From Neptunomonas phycophila (GTDB taxonomy: Bacteria; Pseudomonadota; Gammaproteobacteria; Pseudomonadales; Balneatricaceae): a stretch of 64,000 bases of DNA. Position numbers and translations under genes: made by a program. Below, in pieces: positions 52,912-63,043 of this stretch. Under the pieces are notes generated by a model, which searched no databases, had not been told where the DNA came from, and was given only the letters and a program-made list of their open reading frames with translations. Every line of letters starts with the position of its first letter. Position 1 is the stretch's first letter. The stretch lies in the NCBI RefSeq assembly GCF_001922575.1, contig NZ_MRCI01000001.1:310001-374000 (forward strand), written 5' to 3'.

Positions 52912-53034
52912 CCGAAATACATAAGGTATATCGGAGAATATTCCACACACATATCGTCACAGTTACCGGGTGCCGCTTAGCGGTTGGTAGTTGGGGTATG
53001 TGGAGGTCAAACCCAATACATAGGAATGCTAATC
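52912..53034 (+). promoter_or_regulatory. rpsB leader, likely S2 autoregulatory RNA
   Basis: The roughly 120-nt leader has a short stem CCGCTTAGCGG and, near the start codon, GGGGTATGTGGAGGTCAAAC with a paired end CCC, resembling the conserved pseudoknot-type element by which ribosomal protein S2 represses rpsB-tsf in gammaproteobacteria. This is assigned from position and partial sequence memory. Confidence 0.5.
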
Positions 53035-53766
53035 ATGGCACAAGTTACAATGCGCGACCTGCTAAAAGCAGGCGTACACTTTGGTCACCAGACTCGTTAC
53101 TGGAATCCGAAAATGTCTCAGTACATCTTCGGCGCTCGCAACAAAATTCATATCATCAACCTTGAGCACACTCTACCTGCACTAAACGGTGCATTGGATG
53201 TTGTTAAAGGCATGGCTCAGAACAAGAACAAAGTATTGTTCGTTGGTACTAAGCGTGCTGCTAGCAAGATCATCCAAGAAGAAGCTGCTCGTGTTGGTAT
53301 GCCTTACGTTAACCACCGTTGGTTAGGCGGCATGCTGACTAACTACAAAACTATTCGTCAGTCTATCCGTCGCTTGCGCGAGTTAGAATCGGCTGCTCAG
53401 GATGGTACGTTCGCACAGCTAACCAAAAAAGAAGCGTTGATGCGTCAGCGTGAAATGGAAAAGCTAGAGCGTTCTATTGGTGGTATTAAAGAAATGGGCG
53501 GCTTGCCAGACGCACTTTTCGTTATCGATGTTGATCACGAGCGTATCGCTGTAAACGAAGCTAACAAGCTGGGTATCCCAGTTATTGGTGTTGTTGATAC
53601 TAACAGCAACCCAGATGGCATCGATTACGTTATCCCAGGTAACGATGATGCGCTACGCGCAATTCAAATCTACGTTCAGTCTGTTGCTGATGCATGTGGC
53701 GAAGGTAGTGAAGTTGCTGGCGGTAAAAGTGAATTTGTTGAAGTAGAAGAAGCAGCTGCAGAGTAA
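53035..53766 (+). CDS. rpsB: 30S ribosomal protein S2
   Basis: The 243-residue protein starts [20 protein letters not shown], the standard S2 N terminus, with [16 protein letters not shown] and [17 protein letters not shown] chose ATG 53035 by family length; upstream in-frame residues belong to the leader. It belongs to the small ribosomal subunit and helps load S1. Codon use is strongly biased, as for highly expressed genes. A terminator lies between it and tsf. Confidence 0.98.
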   Translation: MAQVTMRDLLKAGVHFGHQTRYWNPKMSQYIFGARNKIHIINLEHTLPALNGALDVVKGMAQNKNKVLFVGTKRAASKIIQEEAARVGMPYVNHRWLGGMLTNYKTIRQSIRRLRELESAAQDGTFAQLTKKEALMRQREMEKLERSIGGIKEMGGLPDALFVIDVDHERIAVNEANKLGIPVIGVVDTNSNPDGIDYVIPGNDDALRAIQIYVQSVADACGEGSEVAGGKSEFVEVEEAAAE

Positions 53767-53810
53767 TTTCTCTGTCAACTCTTTAGGCTATTGTCTACAG
53801 ATTCTATGAG

Positions 53811-53835
53811 AAGGGGAGCTGTGCTCCCCTTTTTT
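53811..53835 (+). terminator. rpsB-tsf terminator/attenuator
   Basis: AAGGGGAGC-TGT-GCTCCCCTT followed by further T residues makes a strong intrinsic hairpin 44 nt after rpsB. Partial readthrough into tsf is expected, as in E. coli. Confidence 0.88.
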
Positions 53836-53872
53836 GAATTTTGATTGAACGTGTAAAATTGAGGTAATTGAG

Positions 53873-54736
53873 ATGGCAGGTGTATCAGCTAAGCTGGTTA
53901 AAGAGCTACGCGACCGTACAGCATTAGGCATGATGGAGTGTAAAAAAGCACTCGCTGAAGCGAATGGTGATATTGAACTGGCGATCGAAGAGCTACGTAA
54001 ATCATCTGGTATGAAGGCAGCTAAAAAAGCAGGTCGTACAGCTGCAGATGGTGTTGTTGTTGTTCGTACAGCTGACGATAACTCTTACGGTGTTATTGTT
54101 GAAGTTAACTCTGAAACTGACTTCGTTGCCCGTGATGAAGGTTTCTTAGCATTCGCAGGTTCTGTTGCAGACGCTGCATTTGTTGCTAAATCTGACGACG
54201 TTGCTGCAATCATGGCTGGCGACTTGGAATCAGCTCGTGAAGCGCTAGTTCAAAAGATCGGTGAAAACATTGGTGTTCGTCGTATCGTTGTTCTGGAAGG
54301 TGAGTGTGTTGGTGCTTACGTTCATAGCAACAACCGTATTGCTGTATTAGTTTCTTTGAAAGGCGCTAATGCCGAAACAGCTAAAGACGTTGCAATGCAC
54401 GTTGCTGCGGTTAACCCGCAAGTTGTTTCTAAAGAGCAAATGTCTGAAGAAGTTATTCAGAAAGAAAAAGAAATCATCATGGCGCAGCCAGATATGGCTA
54501 GCAAGCCTGCTGAAATCGCTGAGAAGATGGTTGTTGGTCGTATCAACAAGTTCTTGTCTGAGAACAGCTTGTTAGAACAGCCTTTCGTTAAAAACCCAGA
54601 TCAGAAAGTAGCTGAAATGGTTAAAGCGGCAGGCGGTGAAGTTGTTACATTTACTCGCGTAGAAGTGGGTGAAGGTATTGAAGTTGAGCAAGTTGATTTC
54701 GCTGCAGAAGTTGCTGCACAGCTGAACAACAAGTAA
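53873..54736 (+). CDS. tsf: elongation factor Ts
   Basis: The 287-residue factor has the EF-Ts start [20 protein letters not shown], the [10 protein letters not shown] motif that contacts EF-Tu (near residues 80-90), and two core subdomains plus a C-terminal module. It exchanges GDP for GTP on EF-Tu. Codon use is highly biased. It comes 106 nt after rpsB beyond an attenuator, and a hairpin separates it from pyrH. Confidence 0.98.
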   Translation: MAGVSAKLVKELRDRTALGMMECKKALAEANGDIELAIEELRKSSGMKAAKKAGRTAADGVVVVRTADDNSYGVIVEVNSETDFVARDEGFLAFAGSVADAAFVAKSDDVAAIMAGDLESAREALVQKIGENIGVRRIVVLEGECVGAYVHSNNRIAVLVSLKGANAETAKDVAMHVAAVNPQVVSKEQMSEEVIQKEKEIIMAQPDMASKPAEIAEKMVVGRINKFLSENSLLEQPFVKNPDQKVAEMVKAAGGEVVTFTRVEVGEGIEVEQVDFAAEVAAQLNNK

Positions 54737-54749
54737 AACTCGCTAAAAG

Positions 54750-54781
54750 ACGTGTGTGCTGTGTTACAGTACGCACGTTTA
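54750..54781 (+). terminator. tsf-pyrH intercistronic hairpin
   Basis: ACGTGTGTGCTGT pairs with ACAGTACGCACGT (two G-U pairs, loop GTT) and is followed by only TTTA. It is a weak terminator or attenuator between tsf and pyrH. Confidence 0.55.
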
Positions 54782-54816
54782 TCCATCATATAACTTCCTT
54801 CTACGGAGAGATCTGT

Positions 54817-55575
54817 ATGCCTGCCGAAAAAAAGAAACATGCTCGCTATAAACGCATTCTTCTTAAACTCAGTGGTGAAGCCTTACAAGGCGATGAGAAT
54901 TTTGGTATTGATCCAAAAGTGTTAAACCGAATGGCGCTGGAAGTGGGTCAGTTGGTTGGGATTGGTGTACAAGTAGGTATTGTTATTGGTGGTGGTAATT
55001 TGTTCCGCGGTGCAGCGTTAAGTGCAGCCGGTATGGACCGAGTGACGGGTGACCATATGGGTATGTTAGCGACCGTGATGAACTCGCTCGCGTTACGTGA
55101 TGCGCTTGAGCGTTCTAATATAGATACCCGTGTTATGTCAGCTATCCCGATGAGTGGGGTGGTAGATCACTATGATAGACGTAATGCAATACGCTTCTTG
55201 AACCAAGGCGACGTGGTTATTTTTTCGGCTGGGACGGGTAATCCGTTTTTTACAACCGACTCAGCGGCGTGTTTGCGTGGCATTGAGATAGAAGCGGATG
55301 TCGTTTTGAAAGCGACTAAGGTCGATGGAGTTTACACAGCAGATCCAGTGAAAGATCCAGCGGCTAAACGATACTTACATTTGTCGTATGATGAAGTACT
55401 CGAAAAGCAACTGGGCGTTATGGATCTGACAGCAATTTGTTTGACGCGTGATCATAATATGCCTGTTCGCGTATTTAATATGAACCGCCCAGGTGCCTTA
55501 GTTAACCTGTTGGTTGGTGGCGATGAAGGTACATTAATCAGCGCCGAAGTGACTGGAGATCAATATGCTGAATGA
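54817..55575 (+). CDS. pyrH: uridylate kinase
   Basis: The 252-residue amino-acid-kinase-fold enzyme has [40 protein letters not shown] and [10 protein letters not shown], typical of bacterial UMP kinase. It phosphorylates UMP to UDP. ATG 54817 gives the usual length, with GGAGAG upstream. Its 3' end overlaps frr by 11 nt. Confidence 0.97.
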   Translation: MPAEKKKHARYKRILLKLSGEALQGDENFGIDPKVLNRMALEVGQLVGIGVQVGIVIGGGNLFRGAALSAAGMDRVTGDHMGMLATVMNSLALRDALERSNIDTRVMSAIPMSGVVDHYDRRNAIRFLNQGDVVIFSAGTGNPFFTTDSAACLRGIEIEADVVLKATKVDGVYTADPVKDPAAKRYLHLSYDEVLEKQLGVMDLTAICLTRDHNMPVRVFNMNRPGALVNLLVGGDEGTLISAEVTGDQYAE

Positions 55576-56122
55576 AATTACAAAAGAAGCTGAAGCTCGC
55601 ATGAAGAAAAGCTGCGATTCTTTGGTTGAGCACTTTAAAAAAATTCGTACTGGGCGTGCACATCCGAGTATTCTGGATTCTATTCAGGTGTCTTACTATG
55701 GCTCTGATACTCCTCTGTCTCAGGTGGCGAATATTTCTGTAGAAGACTCGCGCACACTAATGATCACGCCATGGGAAAAGAATATTGTCCCTGACGTTGA
55801 AAAGGCTATTTATAAGTCTGATCTTGGTTTGAACCCGGCTACTAATGGTGGGGTTATTCGCGTGCCTATGCCTCCTTTAACTGAAGAGACGCGTAAGGGT
55901 TATACAAAACAAGCGCGTTCTGATGCCGAGTCTGCTCGTGTTTCAGTACGTAACGTGCGACGCGACGCCAATAATCAGTTAAAAGATTTACTCAAAGAAA
56001 AAGAGATCTCTGAAGATGACGATCGTCGTGGTCAGGATCTGATTCAAAAGCTTACTGATAAGTATGTTGCCGAAGTTGATAGCTTGCTTGCTAAGAAAGA
56101 AGCAGACTTGATGGAAATCTAA
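55565..56122 (+). CDS. frr: ribosome recycling factor
   Basis: The 185-residue factor has the RRF pattern: a three-helix domain with [13 protein letters not shown] near 24-36, then the beta domain with [17 protein letters not shown], and the end [20 protein letters not shown]. It splits post-termination ribosomes with EF-G. It starts within pyrH (11-nt overlap), giving coupling. A structured 45-nt spacer leads to uppS. Confidence 0.97.
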   Translation: MLNEITKEAEARMKKSCDSLVEHFKKIRTGRAHPSILDSIQVSYYGSDTPLSQVANISVEDSRTLMITPWEKNIVPDVEKAIYKSDLGLNPATNGGVIRVPMPPLTEETRKGYTKQARSDAESARVSVRNVRRDANNQLKDLLKEKEISEDDDRRGQDLIQKLTDKYVAEVDSLLAKKEADLMEI

Positions 56123-56123
56123 A

Positions 56124-56160
56124 TTCAGAAAGGAGGGCTGGGTTTCCCAGCCTGTCTGAA
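56124..56160 (+). promoter_or_regulatory. two-tier hairpin in frr-uppS spacer
   Basis: Inner stem GGCTGGG (56136-56142) / CCCAGCC (56146-56152) and outer TTCAGA (56124-56129) / TCTGAA (56155-56160) enclose AAGGAGG. uppS begins 8 nt later with no other clear Shine-Dalgarno, so this fold may control uppS translation. Confidence 0.45.
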
Positions 56161-56167
56161 GAACACT

Positions 56168-56932
56168 ATGTCAGTACACGCAAAACTCAATATCCCTTTG
56201 GAAAAAGTACTTCCAAAACATATCGCAATTATCATGGATGGTAATAATCGCTGGGCCAAACAGCGACGATTGCCTAGTTTGGCTGGCCATAAGGCTGGGG
56301 TTGATAGTGTGCGCAGTGTAATAGAGGGCTGCGTCGAATATGGCGTTGAGTCGTTAACTCTATTTGCATTTAGTAGTGAAAATTGGAAAAGGCCTGAGCT
56401 AGAAGTAACTGGCTTGATGGAACTTTTCATGTTGGCTTTGGATCGAGAGGCTAAGAAGCTCAATAAGAATAACATTCGGTTAAAAGTAATCGGTGATACC
56501 ACACGCTTTAGTGAATCTTTACAAGCCAAAATAGCAAAAGTTGAAGCATTGACGGCGAATAACACCCGATTGACGTTAAATGTAGCGGCTAATTATGGTG
56601 GTCGTTGGGATATCGTTTCAGCCGCAAAAGCCTTTGCTCAAGATTGTATCGATGGTAAGGCAACTCCTAGTGATTTAAACGAATCGTCGTTTAATCAGTA
56701 TTTGACCTTGTGTGATCAACCTGCCCCAGATCTTTGCATCCGCACAGCGGGCGAGAGCCGGATTAGTAACTTTCTAATTTGGCAAATGGCATATACCGAG
56801 TTTTATTTTGTTGACGGTTTTTGGCCAGACTTTGACAAGCACTCATTGGGTGATGCTATTCGTGATTTTTGTACAAGAGAAAGGCGCTTTGGCAAAACCA
56901 GTGAGCAGGTAGAGGCGCAAACGCGTGCTTAA
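56168..56932 (+). CDS. uppS: undecaprenyl diphosphate synthase
   Basis: The 254-residue cis-prenyltransferase has the signature HIAIIMDGNNRWAKQR (catalytic Asp in MDGN, about 25-28), LTLFAFSSENWKRP and the C-terminal RTAGESRISNFLIWQ. It makes the C55 lipid carrier for peptidoglycan. The motifs are complete. It overlaps cdsA by 8 nt. The ribosome site is unclear; see the hairpin before it. Confidence 0.97.
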   Translation: MSVHAKLNIPLEKVLPKHIAIIMDGNNRWAKQRRLPSLAGHKAGVDSVRSVIEGCVEYGVESLTLFAFSSENWKRPELEVTGLMELFMLALDREAKKLNKNNIRLKVIGDTTRFSESLQAKIAKVEALTANNTRLTLNVAANYGGRWDIVSAAKAFAQDCIDGKATPSDLNESSFNQYLTLCDQPAPDLCIRTAGESRISNFLIWQMAYTEFYFVDGFWPDFDKHSLGDAIRDFCTRERRFGKTSEQVEAQTRA

Positions 56933-57731
56933 AAAAAGAATCGCTACGGCGGTCGTTCTAGCACCTCTTGCTTTAGCAGGTGTTTTTTTACTGCCCCTTC
57001 AGGGGTTTGCTATTTTTCTAGCGGTTATCCTTTTGTTGGCAGCCTATGAGTGGGGGCCGTTATCTGGTCTCCTTACCACTTTAAGCCGCTACAGCTTCTG
57101 TGCAATAGTCTTGGTTGCTGTGGCCTGCTTGATGGTTTTCCCTATTGGCGATCTGTACCAAGCAATTTTGGCATCGAGTTTGGCGCTTTGGTTTGTTGCT
57201 ATTTATTGGATAATGCGTTTTCCGCAGCCCGGTGCATGGTCGTTACCGATAATGCGGGCCATCATTGGTTTAGTGTTTTTGGTCGCTACTTGGATCGCTC
57301 TGGTTGGGCTGAAAAGCAGTGAACGAGGTGATGCTTGGATTTTGCTGTTGTTTCTCATTGTGTGGGGAGCTGACACGGGTGCTTATTTTGCTGGCAAACG
57401 CTGGGGGAAAACTAAGCTAGCGCCTAATGTGAGTCCGGGTAAAACCCGAGAAGGTATGTTGGGTGGTTTAGCTACAGTCGCTTTGGTGTGTGTGGTTTTT
57501 GCGCAGTGGAATGAACTGTCTTTCTCGGCGATGGTCTATCTCATGATTTTAGGTGTCGTTACCGCCGCTATGTCGGTTATGGGGGATCTGTTTGAAAGTC
57601 TCTTGAAGCGCAATGCAGGTCTTAAAGATAGTGGTACCTTGTTGCCGGGTCATGGCGGTATTTTAGATCGTATAGACAGCTTATTAGCGGCTGCACCATT
57701 CTTTTATCTTGGGTTGCTATTTTTTCAGTGA
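56925..57731 (+). CDS. cdsA: phosphatidate cytidylyltransferase
   Basis: The 268-residue multi-helix membrane protein carries the CdsA signature in its C-terminal part: SVMGDLFESLLKRNAGLKDS and LLPGHGGILDRIDSLL. It makes CDP-diacylglycerol for phospholipid synthesis. The start is GTG at 56925 within uppS. The next gene is rseP after 30 nt, whereas dxr is normally here in related bacteria. Confidence 0.95.
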   Translation: MLKKRIATAVVLAPLALAGVFLLPLQGFAIFLAVILLLAAYEWGPLSGLLTTLSRYSFCAIVLVAVACLMVFPIGDLYQAILASSLALWFVAIYWIMRFPQPGAWSLPIMRAIIGLVFLVATWIALVGLKSSERGDAWILLLFLIVWGADTGAYFAGKRWGKTKLAPNVSPGKTREGMLGGLATVALVCVVFAQWNELSFSAMVYLMILGVVTAAMSVMGDLFESLLKRNAGLKDSGTLLPGHGGILDRIDSLLAAAPFFYLGLLFFQ

Positions 57732-57761
57732 TCTAATTAACGAGTAGCGACTGTTACTATT

Positions 57762-59117
57762 ATGGCTTTACTTCAAACAATTCTTGCAACATTAGTCACG
57801 TTAGGAATTTTGGTTACCATTCATGAGTGGGGCCACTTCTGGGTTGCTCGTCGTTGCGGCGTTAAAGTACTTCGCTTTTCTGTCGGTTTTGGTAAAGCAC
57901 TTTGGTCAAGAACCGGTAAAGACGGGACTGTCTATGCGGTAGCGGCGATACCCTTTGGCGGCTATGTCAAAATGCTAGACGAGCGCGAAGGTGACGTCCC
58001 CGCGAGTCTTCACGAACAAGCATTTAATAATAAACCTGTGTTGCAGCGGATGGCGATTGTTGCAGCCGGGCCTGCCGTTAATTTAATTTTTGCTGTATTT
58101 GCCTATTGGCTTATGTTCATTGTTGGCACAAGCACAGTGGTTCCTATTGTGGGCAGTGTTTCTCAAGGCTCTCCTGCTGCGCTGGCGGGTTTAACCTCTG
58201 GTGAAGAGATCGTGAGCATTGATGGTCGGATAGTGCGTTCATGGGAAGAAGCTAATTTGGCGCTGGCGTCACGCGTTGGCGAGACAGGTGTTGTCGAGTT
58301 AACCGCTAAGCGCTCATCAGCTAGCACGCCAGAGCGCTTTCAGCTGCCATTAGAACAATGGAAAGTAGAGTTAGAATCAGAATCTCCTTTATCGGCGATA
58401 GGTATAACACCTTACCGACCTGAAATAGCCCCGGTTATAGGTCAGGTTGTTGATGGCCAAGCCGCTAAGGCCGGTGGATTAAAAGAGGGTGACGAGGTTG
58501 TCGCAGTGAATGGTCAAGCCATTAGCGCATGGCCTGCCCTTGTTTCGATTATTCAAGCTTCTGCCAATCAACCTCTTAGCCTGACAGTCCTGCGTGACGG
58601 AAAAGAAGTAAGTTTGTCTGTTACACCGCGCGAGCGTTTGCAACCAACCGGTGAGTTGCAGGGCTATATTGGTGCTGGCGCGACAGCGCCTGAATGGCCT
58701 GAAGCTATGCAGCGAAGCATTAGCTATGGTCCTTTAGAGGCGGTTCCGGTTGCTATTACGAAAACATGGAATATGATCGCGCTAACCTTAGATTCAATCT
58801 GGAAGATGATTGAAGGGATCATATCTGTAAAAAACTTGAGTGGCCCGATTACCATTGCTAAAGTGGCCGGTGCTTCAGCCGCATCAGGTTTTGAGCCTTT
58901 TATCAGCTTTTTGGCGTATTTGAGCATTAGTTTAGGTGTGCTTAACTTATTACCTATCCCCGTATTAGATGGTGGGCACTTGTTGTACTACACCATCGAA
59001 TTAATACGCGGTAAGCCAGTGAGTGAACGAATTCAAGATGCAGGTTTGAAAATGGGTATGGCTGTTCTGTTATCACTAATGACGGTCGCCATTGTTAATG
59101 ATTTTTTACGTCTTTAA
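57762..59117 (+). CDS. rseP: site-2 protease RseP
   Basis: The 451-residue membrane metalloprotease has the zinc motif HEWGH (about 21-25), two periplasmic PDZ domains (about 115-300) and the LDGGH motif near residues 400-408. It cleaves anti-sigma factor RseA and related substrates. The motifs are complete. It lies 30 nt after cdsA and 28 nt before bamA. Confidence 0.97.
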   Translation: MALLQTILATLVTLGILVTIHEWGHFWVARRCGVKVLRFSVGFGKALWSRTGKDGTVYAVAAIPFGGYVKMLDEREGDVPASLHEQAFNNKPVLQRMAIVAAGPAVNLIFAVFAYWLMFIVGTSTVVPIVGSVSQGSPAALAGLTSGEEIVSIDGRIVRSWEEANLALASRVGETGVVELTAKRSSASTPERFQLPLEQWKVELESESPLSAIGITPYRPEIAPVIGQVVDGQAAKAGGLKEGDEVVAVNGQAISAWPALVSIIQASANQPLSLTVLRDGKEVSLSVTPRERLQPTGELQGYIGAGATAPEWPEAMQRSISYGPLEAVPVAITKTWNMIALTLDSIWKMIEGIISVKNLSGPITIAKVAGASAASGFEPFISFLAYLSISLGVLNLLPIPVLDGGHLLYYTIELIRGKPVSERIQDAGLKMGMAVLLSLMTVAIVNDFLRL

Positions 59118-59145
59118 GCGAACGCTTTAAGTTGGATGATGTTTG

Positions 59146-61470
59146 ATGAATAAACAGTTTGGTTGGATGCTTGGGCTAGCCTTGTGGTCCTCTCTTTCAC
59201 AAGCGGCGTTTACGCCGTTTAAAGTGCAAGATATTAAATTAGAGGGCGTACAACGCGTTGAGCCGGGTATTGTTTTTCGTAACTTTCCTGTTTCAACCGG
59301 GGATCGTGTTACTGAGTCGGCCATATCTGATGCTGTGAGCCAGCTGTTTAAATCAGGCTATTTTGAGGATGTTGATGTTCTTAAAGATGGCGATTTCTTG
59401 ATCTTGCGAGTGAAAGAACGTCCGGCCGTCAGCTTAATTCGTTTGAATGGCAACAAGGTCATAAAAGACGAAGACTTGATCAAAGGGCTTAAGCAGTCAG
59501 GTTTGCAAGAAGGTGATGTGTTTAAACGCTCAGCTTTGGATCAGATTCGCTTAGACTTGATTCGCATGTACGTAAGCCAAGGCCGTTACGGCGCAGCAAT
59601 TGACACGGAAGTTGAAGAGCTTTCAGGCAACCGCGTGGCGCTTGATATTAATATCAAAGAAGGCAGCGTAGCTTCGATTCAGCACATCAACGTGGTGGGC
59701 AATACTGTTTTTGATGATGAAGAATTAAAAGACCTATTTGCTTTAAAACTGCCTAGTTTTTGGTCTTTCTACACGAAAGATGACCGATACGCGCGCGAGA
59801 AGCTCTCTGGAGACTTAGAGCGTTTACGGTCATATTACATGGACCGAGGCTATATTAATTTTTCTATAGACTCCACCCAAGTTTCAATAACACCTGATAA
59901 GCAAAATGTGTTTATTACCGTCAACATAGATGAAGGTGATCAATACACGCTTCGGGATGTGAATTTGGCCGGAAACATGGTGGTTCCTGAAGAAGAGTTA
60001 GCCTCTATTATTTCTATGGAACCCGGTGAGGTGTTCTCTCGCCAGGTGATGACTGACGCTCAAAAAGCGTTGAGCGATCGATTGGGTGAAGCCGGTTATA
60101 TGTTTGCGAACATAAGCCCTGTTCCAGAATTGCATGAAGAAGATCACTCTGTATCTTTAAAATTTTATGTGGACCCAGGCAAGCAAACTTATGTGCGCCG
60201 TATAAATGTTAAAGGTAATAGCCGTACGGCAGATGAAGTAGTGCGTCGTGAACTTTATCAGATGGAAGCCGCGGTTGTTTCAACCGATAGCATCAAACAG
60301 AGTAAAGAGCGGTTAGAGCGTACGGGTTATTTTAGTTCAGTTAACTTGGAAACGGTTCCTGTGCCGGGAACTGACGACCAAGTTGATTTAAATTTATCCG
60401 TAGAAGAGCAGCAATCTGGGCAGTTTACGGCCAGTGTTGGTTACTCACAAAGTGACGGTATCATTCTAGATTTTGGTGTATCTCAGGATAATTTTTTCGG
60501 TTCAGGTAAAAGCGTTGGTTTCAATATCACCCGAAGCGGAACCGAGAAAGAGATCAGCTTAAATTATCTTGACCCCTTCTATACTGTTAATGGTGTGAGC
60601 CGAGGTTTTGATGTCTTTTATCGTAAGAGTGAGTTTGATGACGATGATGAAAGCAGCTATTCACTAGATGAATTTGGGGGTGGTGTTACCTTCGGCTACC
60701 CTATTGATGATTATCAGCGTCTGACCTTGTCTTTGGGTATTGAACAGATTTCGGTTAACACCAATGACAATGCGCCTGTTGAGGAAATTGATTCGTTCAT
60801 CGATGAAAACGGTGATGAGTATTTAAACTTTAAAACAACGCTAGGGTGGAGCAATAACCACTTGAACCGTGGTGTGTTCCCAACTGCTGGTTATTCGCAC
60901 AATGCGACGTTAGAGATTGCGATTCCGGGGAGTGAATTAAGCTACTATCGCGCGATTTACCAAACTAAGTGGTACCAGCCATTGCAGGATGAATCGGATT
61001 GGGTGTTTGGTCTTAAAGGGCGTTTAGGGTATGCCGATAGTTATGGTGATAAGAGTTACCCATTCTTTAAAAACTTCTATGCCGGTGGTTTAACAACAAT
61101 CAAGGGCTTCGAAAGTAACTCGCTCGGTCCACGCGACTCTAATGATGATGCCTTTGGCGGTAACATTATGGTTGTCGGTGGTGCAGAGCTTATATTCCCT
61201 ATGCCATTTATAGAAAGCCAAAATGGTTGGCGGTCATTGTTCTTTGTTGATGGTGGTAACGTGTTTGCAACGGAGTGCTTTAGCTCTTCCTCTTCCAGTT
61301 CTAAGTGTGAAGAAGGTGTGAGTTTTGATGAGCTGCGCTACTCTGCAGGCTTAGGTATTAGCTGGTTGTCTCCTGTTGGCCCATTATCAATTGCTATTAG
61401 TAAGCCGCTGAATGCTAAAGAAAGTGATGAAACCCAAGTATTCCAGTTCTCACTTGGCCAAAGTTTTTAA
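59146..61470 (+). CDS. bamA: outer membrane protein assembly factor BamA
   Basis: The 774-residue precursor has a signal peptide (MNKQFGWMLGLALWSSLSQA), five POTRA repeats (about 22-420) and a C-terminal 16-strand barrel (about 430-774) ending in an aromatic, FQFSLGQSF. It inserts beta-barrel proteins in the outer membrane. I chose ATG 59146; an upstream TTG is unlikely. An acidic loop and Ser-rich loop with Cys (FSSSSSSSKC, near 705) are local features of the barrel's outer surface. Confidence 0.97.
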   Translation: MNKQFGWMLGLALWSSLSQAAFTPFKVQDIKLEGVQRVEPGIVFRNFPVSTGDRVTESAISDAVSQLFKSGYFEDVDVLKDGDFLILRVKERPAVSLIRLNGNKVIKDEDLIKGLKQSGLQEGDVFKRSALDQIRLDLIRMYVSQGRYGAAIDTEVEELSGNRVALDINIKEGSVASIQHINVVGNTVFDDEELKDLFALKLPSFWSFYTKDDRYAREKLSGDLERLRSYYMDRGYINFSIDSTQVSITPDKQNVFITVNIDEGDQYTLRDVNLAGNMVVPEEELASIISMEPGEVFSRQVMTDAQKALSDRLGEAGYMFANISPVPELHEEDHSVSLKFYVDPGKQTYVRRINVKGNSRTADEVVRRELYQMEAAVVSTDSIKQSKERLERTGYFSSVNLETVPVPGTDDQVDLNLSVEEQQSGQFTASVGYSQSDGIILDFGVSQDNFFGSGKSVGFNITRSGTEKEISLNYLDPFYTVNGVSRGFDVFYRKSEFDDDDESSYSLDEFGGGVTFGYPIDDYQRLTLSLGIEQISVNTNDNAPVEEIDSFIDENGDEYLNFKTTLGWSNNHLNRGVFPTAGYSHNATLEIAIPGSELSYYRAIYQTKWYQPLQDESDWVFGLKGRLGYADSYGDKSYPFFKNFYAGGLTTIKGFESNSLGPRDSNDDAFGGNIMVVGGAELIFPMPFIESQNGWRSLFFVDGGNVFATECFSSSSSSSKCEEGVSFDELRYSAGLGISWLSPVGPLSIAISKPLNAKESDETQVFQFSLGQSF

Positions 61471-61487
61471 TATAAGGAAAATATTCA

Positions 61488-61985
61488 ATGAAATCTGTTA
61501 AGTATATTGTTGCTCTGGTTGCTGTGTGTTTTATGCCAATGGCAATGGCTGAAAAAATTGCGGTATTAGGGGTTCAAGAGGCTTTGTTGGCTTCTAAAGC
61601 AGCAGGTAGCTTTCGTGACTCATTAAAGAAAGAGCTGAGCGGCGAAGAAAAGCGCGTAGTAGATCTTGAAAAGCAGGCAAAAGGTTTGCGCGAAAAAATC
61701 CAAAAAAATGGTTCAAGCATGAGCCAAGAGCAGTTGAATCAGAGCCGCTTGCAGTTCCAAAAAGCGTTTGAAGAGTATCAGCGAAGCGGACAGGCTCTTC
61801 AGCAAAAACGTATTGAGCGCGAGCAGTCTTTCATCGAAGATATGCGTCCTAAATTGGATGTGGTTATTCGTAAAATCATCGAAGAAAATGGCTACGATGT
61901 CGTACTCGCTAAGCAAGCTACGGTTTATACCGCCAAAGGTGTTGATATTACGCCACGAGTGGTAGAGCTATTGAATAAGCAGTAA
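61488..61985 (+). CDS. skp: periplasmic chaperone Skp/OmpH
   Basis: The 165-residue precursor has a signal peptide (MKSVKYIVALVAVCFMPMAMA) and a long helical coiled-coil body with YQRSGQALQQKRIEREQSF. It is a trimeric holdase for outer-membrane proteins. It is encoded between bamA and lpxD, as in other gammaproteobacteria. Its stop shares a base with the lpxD ATG (TAATG). Confidence 0.93.
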   Translation: MKSVKYIVALVAVCFMPMAMAEKIAVLGVQEALLASKAAGSFRDSLKKELSGEEKRVVDLEKQAKGLREKIQKNGSSMSQEQLNQSRLQFQKAFEEYQRSGQALQQKRIEREQSFIEDMRPKLDVVIRKIIEENGYDVVLAKQATVYTAKGVDITPRVVELLNKQ

Positions 61986-63043
61986 TGGCTCAGAGAAACT
62001 GTAGCTACCGCTTATCTGAATTAGCGGAAAAACTAGATGGTGTTATCCAAGGTTCGGATTGCACCATTTTTGGTTTGAACACGCTTGAAAAAGCGACACA
62101 AGCACAGCTTAGCTTTTTAGCCAATCCTCGCTATGTATCGCAATTGACCAGCACTAGTGCGGGCGCTGTTTTGGTAACGCCAGAGATGGCTGACCAAGTT
62201 GCAGGAACGGCATTGATTGTTGATAGCCCTTACATGGCGTTCGCTAAAGTGTCGCAGCTTTTTGATTGGCGTTTGGATAATGAATCCGAAGGCGTGCATC
62301 CGTCGGCGTTTGTTCATGCTTCAGCGACCATAGGCTCTAATGTGACAATAGGGGCGGGTGTGGTTGTTGATGCGAATGTCACTCTGGAGGATAACTGCAT
62401 TATTGGCCCTAACTGTGTTATCCAAGCGGGTAGTATCGTGGGGCAGTCTAGTCGATTAGAAGCTAATGTGACCCTGTATCCTGATGTCGTGTTAGGGCAA
62501 AACTGTTTAGTGCACTCGGGCGCTGTTATTGGCGCTGATGGTTTTGGTTTTGCTTCTTCTAAGCAGGGCTGGGTTAAAATCTGTCAATTGGGTGGTGTTC
62601 GTATTGGTCATTCGGTGGAAATTGGGGCTAATACCACGATCGATCGGGGCGCGCTTGATCACACCTATATTGATGATGGTGTTAAGCTCGATAATCACAT
62701 ACAAATAGCCCATAACGTTGTCATTGGAGAACAAACTGCCATTGCAGGCTGTACGGCCGTCGCCGGAAGCACTAAAATTGGCCGCCATTGCACGATTGCC
62801 GGTCATTGCGGCATAACGGGGCATTTAACTATTGCTGATCATACGCATATCACAGCGATGTCGCTGATTAGCAAATCAATCACAGCATCCGGTCAGGCTT
62901 TTTCTTCGGGCACAGGTCAAGAAAAGCATAGTGATTGGAAGCGTAACGTTGTTCGCTTTCGGCAGTTAGATGATATGGCTCGCCGGTTAAAACAGTTAGA
63001 ACAAAAAATCGATAATCTCTCTATTGAAGGTCTTAATAAATGA
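61985..63043 (+). CDS. lpxD: UDP-3-O-(3-hydroxyacyl)glucosamine N-acyltransferase
   Basis: The 352-residue enzyme has an N-terminal uridine-binding domain (about 1-100, with [13 protein letters not shown]), a left-handed beta-helix of hexapeptide repeats (about 105-300), catalytic His in [16 protein letters not shown], and a C-terminal helix. It adds the second acyl chain in lipid A synthesis. It overlaps fabZ (ATGA). Confidence 0.97.
   Translation: MAQRNCSYRLSELAEKLDGVIQGSDCTIFGLNTLEKATQAQLSFLANPRYVSQLTSTSAGAVLVTPEMADQVAGTALIVDSPYMAFAKVSQLFDWRLDNESEGVHPSAFVHASATIGSNVTIGAGVVVDANVTLEDNCIIGPNCVIQAGSIVGQSSRLEANVTLYPDVVLGQNCLVHSGAVIGADGFGFASSKQGWVKICQLGGVRIGHSVEIGANTTIDRGALDHTYIDDGVKLDNHIQIAHNVVIGEQTAIAGCTAVAGSTKIGRHCTIAGHCGITGHLTIADHTHITAMSLISKSITASGQAFSSGTGQEKHSDWKRNVVRFRQLDDMARRLKQLEQKIDNLSIEGLNK

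Noticed and set aside
52869-53165. Plus-strand 98-codon frame in the rpsB leader
   Set aside because: It runs into rpsB in another frame and is explained by the structured leader.
61260-61330. Serine-rich run in the bamA barrel considered as a sequencing error
   Set aside because: The frame is intact on both sides and extracellular BamA loops vary greatly.
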